A DNA stretch of 64,000 bases from Pseudoclavibacter chungangensis (GCF_013410545.1 NZ_JACCFV010000001.1:3906001-3970000), one strand, 5' to 3'; positions 16,794 to 27,106 are shown, counted from the first letter of the stretch. Made by a program: numbers and translations. The notes: generated by a model not told the origin, from the sequence alone.

Positions 16794-18463
16794 ATGGACG
16801 CACGCACGCCCGTCGTCGAGATGACGGGCATCACCATCGCCTTCCCGGGCGTGAAGGCGCTCGACGGTGTCGACTTCCGCCTGCTGCCGGGCGAGGTCCA
16901 CACCCTCATGGGCGAGAACGGCGCCGGCAAGTCGACGCTCATCAAGGCCCTCACCGGGGTCTACCCGATCGATGCGGGCACGATCTCGGTGCTCGGCGAG
17001 CCGCGCAGTTTCCGCACGACCGCCGACGCGCAGGCCGCGGGCATCTCGACCGTGTACCAGGAGGTCAATCTCTGCACGAATCTCGACATCGGCGAGAACC
17101 TCATGCTCGGCCACGAGGTGCGCGGCTGGTTCGGCATCGACTGGCGGGCGACCTACGCCGCCGCGAGGGACGTCCTCGAGGGGATGGGCCTCGGGCACCT
17201 CGACCCGCGCGCACCGCTGTCGAGCATCTCCATCGCGATGCAGCATCTCGTCGCGATCAGCCGCGCGACGGTGACCGACTCCCGTGTGCTCATCCTCGAC
17301 GAGCCCACGTCGAGCCTCGACGCGGGCGAGGTCGCGGCACTCTTCGACGTCATGCGCGATCGCCGCGACCGAGGCGTCGCGATCCTCTTCGTCTCACACT
17401 TCCTCGATCAGGTGTACGAGATCAGCGACCGCATCACGGTGCTCCGCAACGGCACGTTCGTCGGCGAATACCCGACCGCGGATCTCGACCGGTCGACCCT
17501 CATCTCGCTCATGATCGGCAAGGAGCTCGCGGTCCTCGACTCGATCGATCGGGAGGCGAGCGAGCTCGCCGACCACGAGCCGCGGCGCGTGCTCCTCGAG
17601 GCGAACGGCATCGCACGGAAGGGGCGCGTCGAGCCGACCGATCTCGTCGTCCGGCGCGGTGAGGTGCTCGGTGTCGCCGGGCTCCTCGGATCGGGCCGCA
17701 CCGAACTCGCACGGCTCCTCTCCGGAGCCGATCGCGCAGACGCCGGGTCGATCGACATCGACGGGCGGACCGTGACCCTCGCGACACCCGACGCCGGGCT
17801 CCGGCACGGCATCGCGTACTCGACCGAGAACCGGCGCGACGAGGGCATCGTCGGCGACCTCACGGTGCGCGAGAACCTCATCCTCGCCGTGCAGGCCAGG
17901 CGCGGCTGGGCACGGCCCATCCCGAAGGCCGAGAAGGAACGGATCGTGCAGACCTACATGACCGAACTCGGGGTACGGCCCGCCGACCCCGACCGACCGA
18001 TCCGCAACCTCTCCGGCGGCAATCAACAGAAGGTGCTGCTCGGCCGCTGGCTCGCGACGGGTCCCGAGCTGCTCATCCTCGACGAGCCCACGCGCGGCAT
18101 CGACATCGGGGCCAAGGCCGAGATCCAGGAGGCCGTCGTCGAGCTCGCGAAGCAGGGCACCTCCGTCGTCTTCATCTCCTCGGAACTGGAGGAGGTCGTA
18201 CGGCTGAGCGAGCGGATCGTCGTCATGAAGGATCACCGCAAGATCGGCGAGATCGAGGTGGATGCGACGACGACGGCGCAGTCGATCGTCGACGCGATCG
18301 CGTCGGACGGGAGATTGCGGACGGGGACGTGGCCGACGACGGCGGCGAACCCGCCGGACGGATGCCGCGCGACGAGCCGGGCGCCGAGGGCGAGCCTGAC
18401 GCCGAGGTCGCTTCCGACATCCCCGACGAACGCGGTGACGACGAACGGGAGACGAGCGCATGA
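16794..18463 (+). pseudogene. Sugar ABC transporter ATP-binding protein (YtfR-like), frameshifted near the C-terminus
   Basis: Two ABC domains are intact: Walker A GENGAGKST, Walker B LILDEPTSSLD; second domain signature LSGGNQQK and Walker B LILDEPTRGID with the RbsA-type degenerate P-loop GLLGSGRTE. After AIASDG (~18308) the frame is lost in a G-run (18309-18311 GGG, where GGGG would restore it). In the corrected frame an acidic tail of ~50 residues ends at 18461-18463, overlapping the next ATG, exactly as expected for the operon. As written, the frame reads on wrongly to 19454. Catalytic regions are unaffected. Start ATG 16794 has GGAG five bases upstream. Confidence 0.85.
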
Positions 18464-19588
18464 CGACCCCACCACCCGTGCTCGCGGCTCCGGCGCCACC
18501 GAAGCCGCTCGAACGCGGCCGAGATCTGCTCCGGGCGCCGTGGTTCTGGGCCCTCGTCGCGATCGCGCTGCTGCTCGTCGTGAACCTCGTCAAGGATCCC
18601 GGCTACCTCGCGCTGTCGATCAACCCGCAGAACGGGAACCTCGTCGGCAACCTCATCGACATCCTGCGCGTGAGCGCACCCGTCATCATGATCGCGGTCG
18701 GCATGTCGCTCGTCGTCGCGACGCGGGGCATCGACCTGTCGGTCGGTTCGATCATGGTCGTCTCGGGCGCCGTGTCGATGGAGTTCCTGAAGAGCGCCGC
18801 CGCGGCCGACTCGGTCGGTGCGGCACTCGCGGCCGTGGGCCTCGCGCTCCTCGTCAGCACCCTCATCGGTGCCGTCAACGGCGTCCTCATCACGACGCTC
18901 GGACTGCAGCCGTTCATCAGCACACTCATCATGATGCTCGCCGGGCGCGGTATCGCGAAGGTCATCACGGCCGGGCAGAACACGAACGCCGCGAACGCAC
19001 CGTTCCAGTGGATCGCGAACGGCTACGTCGTCGGCCTGCCCGTCGTGTTCCTCCTCGCGGTCGGCATCACCGTGCTCGTCGCGCTCATCGTGCGGCGCTC
19101 CGCGTTCGGACTCATGATCGAGGCGATCGGCATCAACCCCGCCGCGAGCCGCATGGCGGGTATCCGCCCCGCGGGGTTCGTCGTCGCGGTCTACACGCTG
19201 AGCGGCCTGCTCGCGGGCATCGCCGGCATCTTCGCCGTCGGCTCGGTCATGACCGTCGACATCTCCCGCACGGGGTACCAGCTCGAACTCGACGCGATCC
19301 TCGCCGTCGTCATCGGCGGCACCTCGCTCGCCGGCGGACGGTTCTCGATCGGCGGTGCGTTCGTCGGGGCACTGCTCATCGCGACGCTCGACAAGACGAT
19401 CGTGTTCCTCGGCATCCCGGCCTCGGCGACGCCCGCATTCAAAGGCCGCCGTGATCGTCCTGCTGTGCCTGCTGCAGTCGCAGCGGGTCCGCGCCCTGTT
19501 CGCGCGACGCCGAGCGGCGACACCGTCCGTCCCGGGCGTCCCGCCCGCCGAGGGCGTCTCACCCACCACCGAAGGGAGCAGCGCATGA
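18460..19588 (+). pseudogene. Sugar ABC transporter permease 1 (YtfT-like), frameshifted near the end
   Basis: BPD_transp_2 permease with about ten hydrophobic helices; ATRGIDLSVGSIMVVSGAVS and TLGLQPFISTLIMM are family hallmarks. At 19441-19443 the sequence has AAA where AA would keep the frame (ATPAFK then AAVIVLLCLLQS). The corrected gene ends at 19588 and overlaps the next permease's ATG by four bases. As written, the frame instead runs without a stop through the next gene, giving an artificial 721-codon double permease. The shift breaks the last membrane helix. Confidence 0.85.
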
Positions 19589-20625
19589 CCGCGACACCGA
19601 TCGCGAGCCGCATTCCCGCGGCACAGCGACTCGTCGAGCGGACGAGGACCGCGTTCCGCTCCAACCCGTCCGTGCTGCCGACGCTCGCGGCCGTCGTCAT
19701 CACGATCGCGATGATCGTATACGGCGAGATCGCGTACGGCCGCATCCTGCAGTACAACACGCTGTCGAACCTGCTCATCAACAACGCACACGTCATCATC
19801 CTCGCGGTCGGCATGACGTTCGTGATCCTCACAGGCGGCATCGACCTCTCGGTCGGCGCGGTCATCGCCGTGTCCTCCGTCGCGGGCGTCATGCTCGCGA
19901 ACGCCGGCTGGAACCCCTGGCTCGCCGTGCTCGTGATGATCCTCATCGGGACCGCGACCGGCGCGGTGTCCGGCGTCCTCATCCAGTACTTCGATGTGCA
20001 ACCGTTCATCGCGACGCTCGCGATGATGTTCCTTGGCCGCGGCCTCGCGTCCATCCTCAGCACCGAGCCCCAGCGGCTCGCCGACGACTCCCCGATGCGC
20101 GCGCTCGGTGCGCCGATCACGATCATCGACGGGCCGAAGGTGAACGATCTCGTCGTGACGGGCGGTGTCGTCATCGCGGTCGCCCTCGTGCTCGCCGCCC
20201 TGTTCGTCCTGCACCGCACGCGCCTCGGGCGCACCGTGTACGCGATCGGCGGGTCGGAGGCGTCGGCGAAGCTTATGGGCCTGCCCGTGCACCGCACGAA
20301 GCTCACCGTCTACCTCGTGAGCGGCACGCTCGCGGGCGTCGCCGCCGTGGTCTACACGGCGCGGCTCGGCATCGGGCAGAACATCACGGGCATCGGTTGG
20401 GAGCTCGACGCGATCGCCGCGACGGTCATCGGCGGCACCCTGCTCACCGGCGGCGCGGGCTTCGTGCTCGGCTCGGTCGTCGGGGCGATCGTGCTCGGCC
20501 TCATGAACGTGCTCATCACGCGCGACGGCACGATCAAGCCGGAGACGGTGACGATCATCACGGGCGGCATCCTGCTCGTGTTCGTGCTGCTCCAGCGTGC
20601 GGTGACGCGACGGAAGGACGAATGA
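19585..20625 (+). CDS. Sugar ABC transporter permease 2 (YjfF-like)
   Basis: 346 aa, about ten transmembrane helices, BPD_transp_2 family. Motifs TGGIDLSVGAVIAVSSV and YFDVQPFIATLAMMFLGRG match YjfF, the second permease of YtfQRT-YjfF importers, which use a heterodimeric membrane channel. Its ATG overlaps the corrected stop of permease 1. Taken with the preceding genes, it completes a four-component sugar importer. Confidence 0.9.
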   Translation: MTATPIASRIPAAQRLVERTRTAFRSNPSVLPTLAAVVITIAMIVYGEIAYGRILQYNTLSNLLINNAHVIILAVGMTFVILTGGIDLSVGAVIAVSSVAGVMLANAGWNPWLAVLVMILIGTATGAVSGVLIQYFDVQPFIATLAMMFLGRGLASILSTEPQRLADDSPMRALGAPITIIDGPKVNDLVVTGGVVIAVALVLAALFVLHRTRLGRTVYAIGGSEASAKLMGLPVHRTKLTVYLVSGTLAGVAAVVYTARLGIGQNITGIGWELDAIAATVIGGTLLTGGAGFVLGSVVGAIVLGLMNVLITRDGTIKPETVTIITGGILLVFVLLQRAVTRRKDE

Positions 20626-21437
20626 TGGACGAGCGCACGGACGACGTCGCCGACGGCACCACTACGGACGCGGACCTCGCCGGCGCCCGCCCGGCGGCAG
20701 CCGACCGCGACGAGCGCGACCTCGTCGACGACAGAGCCGGGCACGACGACCTGGACGCGCGCATCGACGCGGTGCGGCGCGACGTCGCGGCGTTGCACGC
20801 CGAGCTCGTCCGCTACGGCCTCGTCGTGTGGACCGGCGGCAACGTGTCCGGACGCGTTCCGGGCGCCGAGCTGTTCGTCATCAAGCCCTCGGGGGTGTCG
20901 TACGACGAACTCGCGCCCGAGAACATGATCGTCTGCGACCTGGACGGCCGGGCCGTGCCCGGATCGCCGGGCAGCGAGCGCAGTCCGTCGAGCGACACAG
21001 CGGCGCACGCGTACGTGTACCGGCACATGCCCGAGGTCGGTGGCGTCGTCCACACGCACTCGACGTTCGCGGTCGCCTGGGCGGCGCGCGGCGAGGAGAT
21101 CCCGTGCGTCATCACGGCGATGGCCGACGAGTTCGGTGGTCCCGTGCCCGTCGGACCGTTCGCGATCATCGGCGACGACTCGATCGGGCGGGGCATCGTC
21201 GAGACGCTGTCCGGCCACCGGAGCCGTGCCGTGCTCATGCGCGGCCACGGGCCGTTCACGATCGGTGTGTCGCCGCGCGACGCGGTGAAGGCGGCCGTCA
21301 TGGTCGAGGACGTCGCGCGCTCCGTGCACCACGCGCTCGAGGCGGGGCCCGTCGAACCGCTCCCCGTCGACGCGATCGACCGGCTGTACGAGCGCTACCA
21401 GCACGTGTACGGCCAGGCGGGGGACGAGCGACGATGA
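20625..21437 (+). CDS. araD: L-ribulose-5-phosphate 4-epimerase
   Basis: About 270 aa class II aldolase/epimerase. After a ~45-residue acidic, probably disordered N-terminal extension come the conserved blocks: [30 protein letters not shown] (metal-binding His pair) and [10 protein letters not shown]. AraD converts L-ribulose 5-phosphate to D-xylulose 5-phosphate, the last step of L-arabinose degradation before the pentose phosphate pathway. Tandem ATGs occur at 20622 and 20625; GGAAGGA spacing favours 20625. The end overlaps araB (ATGA). Confidence 0.92.
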   Translation: MDERTDDVADGTTTDADLAGARPAAADRDERDLVDDRAGHDDLDARIDAVRRDVAALHAELVRYGLVVWTGGNVSGRVPGAELFVIKPSGVSYDELAPENMIVCDLDGRAVPGSPGSERSPSSDTAAHAYVYRHMPEVGGVVHTHSTFAVAWAARGEEIPCVITAMADEFGGPVPVGPFAIIGDDSIGRGIVETLSGHRSRAVLMRGHGPFTIGVSPRDAVKAAVMVEDVARSVHHALEAGPVEPLPVDAIDRLYERYQHVYGQAGDERR

Positions 21438-23044
21438 GCGCCGCCGATCTCGTCAGCGACGGCCGTGCGACGCTCGGCATCGAGCTCGGCTCGACGCGCA
21501 TCAAGGCGTGCCTCGTCGGCGAGGATCCGCACGACGTCCTCGCGGTCGGCGTGCACGCGTGGGAGAACGAGTTCGTCGACGGCATCTGGACGTACGCACT
21601 CGACGCCGTGCACGAGGGGCTCCGGCTCGCCTACGCGGATCTCGTGCGGGACGTGCAGGGCCGGTACGGGGTCGTCCCCACCGCGTTCGCGGCGATGGGC
21701 GTGTCCGCCATGATGCACGGCTACCTCGCGTTCGATACCGCGGGCCGTCAGCTCGTGCCGTTCCGGACGTGGCGCAACACGTCCACGAGGGTCGCGTCCG
21801 CGCAACTCGGGGACGCGCTCGGGCTCGACATCCCGCTGCGCTGGTCGATCGCGCACGTCCACCAGGCGGTGCTCGACGAGGAGGCACACGTTCCCGAACT
21901 CGACGCCGTCACGACGCTCGCCGGATACGTCCACGAGCGGCTCACGGGGCGCCGAGTGCTCGGGATCGGCGATGCCTCCGGCATGTTCCCGATCGACACC
22001 GCGCGCGGCGACTACGACGCCGCGGCGCTCGACGCGTACGAACGCCTCGCGGCGGGCCAGCTGCCGCGACCGCTCCGGCACCTGCTGCCCGAGGTGCTCC
22101 CGGCCGGGCGACCCGCGGGCGTCCTCACCGCGGCGGGCGCCGTGCTGCTCGATCCGAGCGGCACGCTGCGGCCCGGCGTCCCACTCTGCCCGCCCGAGGG
22201 CGATGCGGGCACGGGCATGGTCGCGACGAACGCGATCACGCCGCGCACCGCGAACGTGAGCGTCGGGACGAGCGTGTTCGCGATGGTCGTCCTCGACCGT
22301 CCGCTCACGGCCCGCCACGAGGAACTCGATCTCGTCACGACGCCCGACGGCGAACCCGTTGCGATGGTGCACTGCAACAACGGGGCGAGCGAACTCGCCG
22401 CGTGGGTCGGACTGTTCGCGCGCTTCGCATCGGCCGCGGGCCTCGCGCTCGAGCCGGACGTGGCGTTCGCCGTGCTCCTCCGCGAGGCCCTCGACGGGGA
22501 CGCCGACGCGGGCGGGCTCCTCGCGTACAACCACCTCGCGGGCGAGCCCGTCGTCGGCCTCGACGAGGGGCGCCCGCTGTTCGTGCGGACCCCGGACAGC
22601 TCGTTCACCCTCGCGAACACCGTGCGCGCACAGCTGTACGGCGTGTTCGCGGGACTCGCGATCGGCATGCGCGTGCTCACGGACGAGGGCGTCACCCTCG
22701 AACGCGTGCTCGCCCACGGCGGGCTGTTCCGCACCGAGGGCGTCGCGCAGCGCACCCTCGCCGCCGCGCTCGAGGCGCCCGTCGCGGTCTCCTCGAACGC
22801 CTCCGAGGGCGGCGCATGGGGCATCGCGGTGCTCGCCTCGTATCTCGCCCACGCGCAACGCACATCGTTGCGCGACTACCTCGACGACGTGTTCCGCGCC
22901 ACCGCGACGAACGTCGTCGACCCCGATGCCGGCGACGCCGCCGGCTTCGGCAGCTATCTCGAGCGGTACCGGGCGGGACTCGCGGTCGAGGCCGCGGCGA
23001 CGCGTGCGCTGCCGATCACCGACCGACCAAAGGGAGCAGCATGA
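21434..23044 (+). CDS. araB: Ribulokinase, FGGY family
   Basis: 536 aa FGGY carbohydrate kinase. The N-terminal phosphate loop [15 protein letters not shown] and the ATP-domain stretch [15 protein letters not shown], then VLAHGGLF near the C-terminus, identify the fold. Between araD and araA it should phosphorylate L-ribulose. Sequence alone cannot exclude xylulokinase-like specificity, since FGGY enzymes are hard to separate by eye, but the operon makes ribulokinase much the best reading. Both ends overlap neighbouring genes by four bases. Confidence 0.88.
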   Translation: MSAADLVSDGRATLGIELGSTRIKACLVGEDPHDVLAVGVHAWENEFVDGIWTYALDAVHEGLRLAYADLVRDVQGRYGVVPTAFAAMGVSAMMHGYLAFDTAGRQLVPFRTWRNTSTRVASAQLGDALGLDIPLRWSIAHVHQAVLDEEAHVPELDAVTTLAGYVHERLTGRRVLGIGDASGMFPIDTARGDYDAAALDAYERLAAGQLPRPLRHLLPEVLPAGRPAGVLTAAGAVLLDPSGTLRPGVPLCPPEGDAGTGMVATNAITPRTANVSVGTSVFAMVVLDRPLTARHEELDLVTTPDGEPVAMVHCNNGASELAAWVGLFARFASAAGLALEPDVAFAVLLREALDGDADAGGLLAYNHLAGEPVVGLDEGRPLFVRTPDSSFTLANTVRAQLYGVFAGLAIGMRVLTDEGVTLERVLAHGGLFRTEGVAQRTLAAALEAPVAVSSNASEGGAWGIAVLASYLAHAQRTSLRDYLDDVFRATATNVVDPDAGDAAGFGSYLERYRAGLAVEAAATRALPITDRPKGAA

Positions 23045-24552
23045 GCCGCAGTCCACTCACCACCACGCTCGACGGCTACGAGGTGTGGTTCGTCACCGGC
23101 AGCCAGAGCCTCTACGGCGAGGAGACGCTGCGGCAGGTGGCCGAGCAATCGCGCACCGTCGTCGAGGGGCTCGCCGAGCTTCCCGTGCGCGTCGTGTGGA
23201 AGCCCGTCCTGACCGATCCCGACGCGATCCGGCGCCTCGCCCTCGAGGCGAACGCCGACGACACCGTCATCGGCGTCATCGCCTGGATGCACACGTTCAG
23301 CCCCGCGAAGATGTGGATCGCGGGCCTCGAACGGCTCGCGAAGCCGCTGCTCCACCTGCACACGCAGGCCAACGTCGAGCTGCCCTGGGACGAGATCGAC
23401 TTCGACTTCATGAACCTCAACCAGGCCGCGCACGGCGACCGCGAGTTCGGGTACATCCAGACGCGGCTGGGTGTGCCGCGCAAGACGGTCGTCGGGCACG
23501 TACACAACGCCGCCGTGCGCTCGTCGATCGAGACGTGGCAGCGGGCCGCCGCCGGACGCCAGGCCGCGCAGACGCTGAAACTCGCGCGCTTCGGCGACAA
23601 CATGCGCTTCGTCGCCGTGACCGAGGGCGACAAGACGGAGGCCGAGATCCGCTTCGGCGTGCAGGTCAACACGTGGGGTGTGAACGATCTCGCGGCGGCC
23701 GTCGACGCGGCGACGGCCGCCGAGGTCGACGCGCTCGTCGAGGAGTACCTGGACCGCTACGACGTCGCACCCGAGCTGCTCCCCGGTGCCGAGCGGCACG
23801 CCTCGCTGCGGGACGGCGCGGCGATCGAACTCGGCCTGCGCTCCTTCCTCGAGGAGGGTGGCTTCGGGGCCTTCACGACGTCGTTCGAGGACCTCGGGGC
23901 GCTCCGGCAGCTTCCGGGGCTCGCGGTGCAGCGACTCATGGCCGAGGGGTACGGCTTCGGCGCGGAGGGCGATTGGAAGACCGCGATCCTCGTGCGCGTC
24001 GCGAACGTCATGGGTGCCGGCCTGCCGGGCGGCGCGAGCCTCATGGAGGACTACACCTACGACCTCGTCGAGGGCGAGGAGCGCATCCTCGGCGCCCACA
24101 TGCTGGAGGTCTCGCCGTCGCTCACGACCGCACGGCCCCGCCTCGAGGTGCACCCGCTCGGTATCGGCGGCAAGGACGATCCGGTGCGGCTCGTCTTCAC
24201 CGCCGATCCGGGCCCGGCTGTCGTCGTCGCGCTGAGCGATCTGCGCGAGCGCTTCCGTCTCGTTGCGAACGTCGTCGAGAACGTCGAGTCGCCGGAACTG
24301 CCAAAGCTCCCCGTCGGGCGGGCCGTGTGGCGGCCGGCACCGGATCTTGCGACGTCGGCAGCGTGCTGGCTCACGGCGGGCGCGGCGCACCACACGGTCA
24401 TGTCGACGGCCGTCGGGATCGAGGCGTTCCAGGACTTCGCGGACATGACGCGCACGGAGCTCGTCGTGATCGACGAGTCGACGACCGTCCGCGGCTTCGC
24501 CGACGCGCTCCGTTGGAACCAGGCCTACTGGCGACTGGCCCAGGGCCTGTAA
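23041..24552 (+). CDS. araA: L-arabinose isomerase
   Basis: 503 aa, full length for the family. It opens with [18 protein letters not shown] and contains [38 protein letters not shown] and the metal/substrate residues in MEDYTYDL. AraA converts L-arabinose to L-ribulose and is the first catabolic enzyme after uptake. It is the last gene of the araDBA segment; a long palindrome 47 bases downstream probably ends the transcript. Confidence 0.97.
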   Translation: MSRSPLTTTLDGYEVWFVTGSQSLYGEETLRQVAEQSRTVVEGLAELPVRVVWKPVLTDPDAIRRLALEANADDTVIGVIAWMHTFSPAKMWIAGLERLAKPLLHLHTQANVELPWDEIDFDFMNLNQAAHGDREFGYIQTRLGVPRKTVVGHVHNAAVRSSIETWQRAAAGRQAAQTLKLARFGDNMRFVAVTEGDKTEAEIRFGVQVNTWGVNDLAAAVDAATAAEVDALVEEYLDRYDVAPELLPGAERHASLRDGAAIELGLRSFLEEGGFGAFTTSFEDLGALRQLPGLAVQRLMAEGYGFGAEGDWKTAILVRVANVMGAGLPGGASLMEDYTYDLVEGEERILGAHMLEVSPSLTTARPRLEVHPLGIGGKDDPVRLVFTADPGPAVVVALSDLRERFRLVANVVENVESPELPKLPVGRAVWRPAPDLATSAACWLTAGAAHHTVMSTAVGIEAFQDFADMTRTELVVIDESTTVRGFADALRWNQAYWRLAQGL

Positions 24553-24598
24553 CGAGACGCCCTGCAGCGCGCGCCACAGCCGAGCGCGCCGCCGCCGG

Positions 24599-24655
24599 GT
24601 TCCGGGTGGTTCTCGGGGTTCCGGGTGCCCCGGAACCCCGAGAACCACCCGGAAC
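24599..24655. terminator. Long palindrome, family 2 copy B, between convergent genes
   Basis: 27-base perfect arms with loop TGC (24626-24628), sharing the TTCCGGGTGGTTCTCGGGG core with copies A and C. It sits between the stop of araA (+) and the stop of the cysteine hydrolase gene (-), the position of a bidirectional terminator. No T-tract flanks it. Confidence 0.75.
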
Positions 24656-24670
24656 GCGAATGGGCGCGGC

Positions 24671-25147
24671 TCAGCGCACGTGTGCGCCGAGTGATGTGAG
24701 TGCGCGGAGGCCCGCGTCGTGATTCGCCGCGGTGTCGGATCGACAGGCATCGGCGATCACCGTGACCTCGAAGCCCAGTCGGTGCGCCGATCTCGCGGCG
24801 TGGAGGACGCCGTGATCGGTGAGCAGGCCCGTCAGCACCACGTGCGCGACGCCCCGAATGCGCAGGTTCGTCTCGAGATCGGGGTCGTCGAACGCATCGC
24901 GGCCCGACTTGCTGAGCACGAGCGCGTCCGCCGGCGGCGCGAGCGCGGGGATGAACCGGGCTTCCGCGGACCGCGGGTCACCGCGCTCGCCGCCGTCCGC
25001 GTCGAGGTAGCGGAGGCAGAACAGGTGGGCGCCGCGCGCACGCTGCGCGACGCGCACCCGCTCCGCACGGGTGACGACCGCCGGATCGTCGACGAGCGCG
25101 ACGATCCACCCCTGGAAGTCGATCTCGAGCAGCGCGGTGCCGGGCAT
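24671..25147 (-). CDS. Isochorismatase-fold hydrolase
   Basis: 158 aa. The N-terminal strand carries the catalytic Asp (ALLEIDFQ) and the Lys lies in LSKSGRDAF. In the third catalytic position, where cysteine hydrolases have TDVCV, this protein has LTDHGVLHAA, a Gly instead of Cys. True isochorismatases such as PhzD also lack that Cys, so a vinyl-ether hydrolase-like or non-catalytic role is possible. It overlaps the aldo/keto reductase stop (TGATG) and is the third gene of the MerR operon. Confidence 0.82.
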   Translation of the reverse strand: MPGTALLEIDFQGWIVALVDDPAVVTRAERVRVAQRARGAHLFCLRYLDADGGERGDPRSAEARFIPALAPPADALVLSKSGRDAFDDPDLETNLRIRGVAHVVLTGLLTDHGVLHAARSAHRLGFEVTVIADACRSDTAANHDAGLRALTSLGAHVR

Positions 25148-26145
25148 CAGTAGCGCGATCCCGCGGCGGCGGGCAGGCCGTCGAGGATCGACAGGTCGTC
25201 CGCACCGAGTTCGAGCGTCGTAGCGCCGAGATTCTCGTCGAGTCGTGTGATGCGTGTCGTGCCGGGGATCGGGATGACCTCGGGCCCCCGCGCGAGGACC
25301 CACGCGAGCGCCACCTGTGCGGGGGTCGCGCCGTGGCGCTCGGCGATCTCGCGAACCGTCTCGACGAGCCGCAGATTGGTGCGTGCGGCGTCGCCGGTGA
25401 AGCGGGGGAGGTGCGCGCGGAAGTCGGAGTCGGGGAGCGTCCCGGGGTCGAGTGCGCCCGTCAGGAAGCCGCGGCCGAGGGGAGAGAACGGGACGAAGAT
25501 CGCCTCGTGGGCGGCGCACCAGCCCACGAGGTCGCCAGCCGCCGCACCGTCGGAGTTCGTGCCGACCCCGAGCGCATCACGCGTCCACAGCGACAGCTCC
25601 GACTGGATCGCGGCGACCGGGTGGATCCCGTGCGCGGTGTCGGCCTGTTCGGTCGTGACCTCACTGAGACCGATGGCGCGCACCTTGCCCGCCCGGACAG
25701 CCTCGGCGAGCGTGCCCCAGCTCTCCTCGACGGGCACCTGCGGGTCGATCCGGTGCAGGTAGTACAGGTCGATCACGTCGACGCCGAGCCGGCGGAGACT
25801 CGCGTCGACGGCCTCGCGCAGGTGTTTCGGGCGGCCATCGCGCTCGAGCGTCGGACGCCCGTCGACGACGTGCCCGACGAGGCCGCCCTTCGTGGCGATG
25901 ATCGCCTCGTCACGACGACCGCTGATCGCTCGTCCGACGAGCTCCTCGTTGGTGCCGGCGGCGTAGGCGTCGCTCGTGTCGAGGAGGGTGATGCCGCGGT
26001 CGAGGGCGGCGCGGATGACGTCGACGCCGTCGACCGAGTATGCGTCGGCGCGTGATGTGTAGGCCCACGACATGCCCATGCAGCCGAGGCCGATCGGTGC
26101 CGTGGTGCGGCCGAGTGCGGGGATGGTTCTGGTGGGGGTGCTCAT
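25147..26145 (-). CDS. Aldo/keto reductase
   Basis: 332 aa TIM-barrel NADPH-dependent oxidoreductase of the AKR13-like type. Visible are the catalytic Asp/Tyr region LLDTSDAYAAGTNEELVGRAI, Lys in IATKGG, His in YYLHRIDP and the cofactor loop IPIPGTTRITRLDENL. It reduces aldehydes or ketones; the natural substrate is unknown. It overlaps the upstream MerR gene (ATGA) and the downstream hydrolase, so the three act as one operon, probably responding to a toxic carbonyl or redox signal. Confidence 0.92.
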   Translation of the reverse strand: MSTPTRTIPALGRTTAPIGLGCMGMSWAYTSRADAYSVDGVDVIRAALDRGITLLDTSDAYAAGTNEELVGRAISGRRDEAIIATKGGLVGHVVDGRPTLERDGRPKHLREAVDASLRRLGVDVIDLYYLHRIDPQVPVEESWGTLAEAVRAGKVRAIGLSEVTTEQADTAHGIHPVAAIQSELSLWTRDALGVGTNSDGAAAGDLVGWCAAHEAIFVPFSPLGRGFLTGALDPGTLPDSDFRAHLPRFTGDAARTNLRLVETVREIAERHGATPAQVALAWVLARGPEVIPIPGTTRITRLDENLGATTLELGADDLSILDGLPAAAGSRY

Positions 26146-26759
26146 TCGTGCTCCGTTCCGTGGGTCGTTCCGAGCGTCGTGGCCCGGGGCGCTGCGTGCG
26201 CCGTCGCGTTCGTGTGGGAGGTGCCGTCGGTGATCCGGTCGCCGATCGGCTCGGAGGCCCGCTGCGCCTTTCGCTGCGCCGCGGGCACCGGCGCGCCGTC
26301 GCAGCCGAGGCCGGCGGCGATGAGTGCGCGGTAGTGGTCGATCTTCGTGTCGAGTGCGTCGACGGCGGCGTCGATCTCGTGCCTGCGCCGCTCGAGCAGT
26401 TCGCGTGTGCGTTCGAGGACGGCGATGCGCCGGCCGTGCGTGGTCGCGCCACCGTCGAGGAGGGCGACGAACTCGCGCATCGAGGAGGTCGGCATGCCGG
26501 TCGCTCGCAACGACGCGAGCAGACGGACGAGACCCTGTTCGCGGACGTCGTAGCGACGGGTGCCGTTGCTCGAACGGTGCACGCGGGGGAGCATGCCCTC
26601 GCGCTCGTACCAGCGGAGTGTGTCGATGCTCAGCCCGGAGCGCACGGCCATCTCGGCGATGCCGATAGGGGCGGTGCCGTCGGTGTCCCGGGAATCGGCG
26701 GGGGCCGGTGAACGCCGATGCGTGACGACGGCGGGGCGGCGGGCCGAAGTGATCTCCAT
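26142..26759 (-). CDS. MerR-family transcriptional regulator
   Basis: 205 aa. The MerR helix-turn-helix (IGIAEMAVRSGLSIDTLRWYEREGML, then RRYD) is at ~35-75, followed by a dimerisation coiled coil (LLERRRHEIDAAVDAL) and a low-complexity Thr/Ala-rich tail. The conserved Cys residues of metal sensors are absent apart from one near the C-terminus. Such regulators often control adjacent aldo/keto reductases. A longer in-frame start exists but would translate through a palindrome; ATG 26759 is preferred. Confidence 0.88.
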   Translation of the reverse strand: MEITSARRPAVVTHRRSPAPADSRDTDGTAPIGIAEMAVRSGLSIDTLRWYEREGMLPRVHRSSNGTRRYDVREQGLVRLLASLRATGMPTSSMREFVALLDGGATTHGRRIAVLERTRELLERRRHEIDAAVDALDTKIDHYRALIAAGLGCDGAPVPAAQRKAQRASEPIGDRITDGTSHTNATAHAAPRATTLGTTHGTEHE

Positions 26760-26808
26760 GCCGGGCACGTTAGGCGCTGGAGTGCACTCGAGCGCAAGAG
26801 CCGCCCGA

Positions 26809-26865
26809 GTTCCGGGTGGTTTTCGGGGTTCCGGGTGCCCCGCAACCCCGAAAACCACCCGGAAC
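26809..26865. repeat. Long palindrome, family 2 copy C
   Basis: 27-base arms with loop TGC and one mismatch (26831/26843). Compared with copies A and B the left arm has TTTTCGGGG instead of TTCTCGGGG and the right arm CCCCGAAAA instead of CCCCGAGAA, a paired change that preserves the stem. It lies between tRNA-Phe and the merR start. Confidence 0.85.
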
Positions 26866-26928
26866 GCTGCTGCGGACCGAGTTGGGGCGGCAGGGCCGCG
26901 GGGGTGCGAGAGTGGGGGAGAAACAAGA

Positions 26929-26956
26929 GAACCCCCGCAGTGGAGTGCGGGGGTTC
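26929..26956 (-). terminator. Terminator hairpin after tRNA-Phe
   Basis: Arms GAACCCCCGCA and TGCGGGGGTTC surround a 5-base loop, three bases past the 3' end of tRNA-Phe; in the minus direction TCTCTTGTTT follows, a weak T-rich tail. Confidence 0.75.
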
Positions 26957-26958
26957 AG

Positions 26959-27031
26959 TGGCTCCGACGGGCGTCGATCCCGTGACCTCACGATTTTCAG
27001 TCGTGCGCTCTACCAACTGAGCTACAGAGCC
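26959..27031 (-). tRNA. tRNA-Phe (GAA)
   Basis: 73 nt on the minus strand. The acceptor arm GGCTCTG/CGGAGCC, the D-arm TAGCTCAGTTGGTAGAGC, the anticodon loop CTGAAAA (GAA) and a GTTC-type arm variant GGGATCGACGCCC are all present. CCA is not encoded. Last of three clustered tRNAs in the order Glu-Asp-Phe. Confidence 0.95.
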
Positions 27032-27070
27032 GAGAGGGCGAACCCTCCGGGCGAACATGTCGCCTGAAAC

Positions 27071-27100
27071 GGAACGCCCGCTCCGAAGAACGGGCGTTCC
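27071..27100. terminator. Hairpin between tRNA-Asp and tRNA-Phe
   Basis: Perfect 10-base arms, GGAACGCCCG and CGGGCGTTCC, around a 10-base loop, immediately after tRNA-Asp in the direction of transcription. It could be a terminator or a processing signal for the polycistronic tRNA transcript. Confidence 0.7.
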
Positions 27101-27106
27101 GACTCG

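Noticed and set aside
18460..20625. A genuinely fused double permease
   Set aside because: Removing one A from a short A-run restores two standard genes with a four-base overlap and a complete last helix in the first permease; a fusion would lack a sensible linker.
26759..26858. A longer MerR protein starting at 26858
   Set aside because: The extra N-terminus would be translated from one arm of the dispersed palindrome; the ATG at 26759 gives a normal start to the family.
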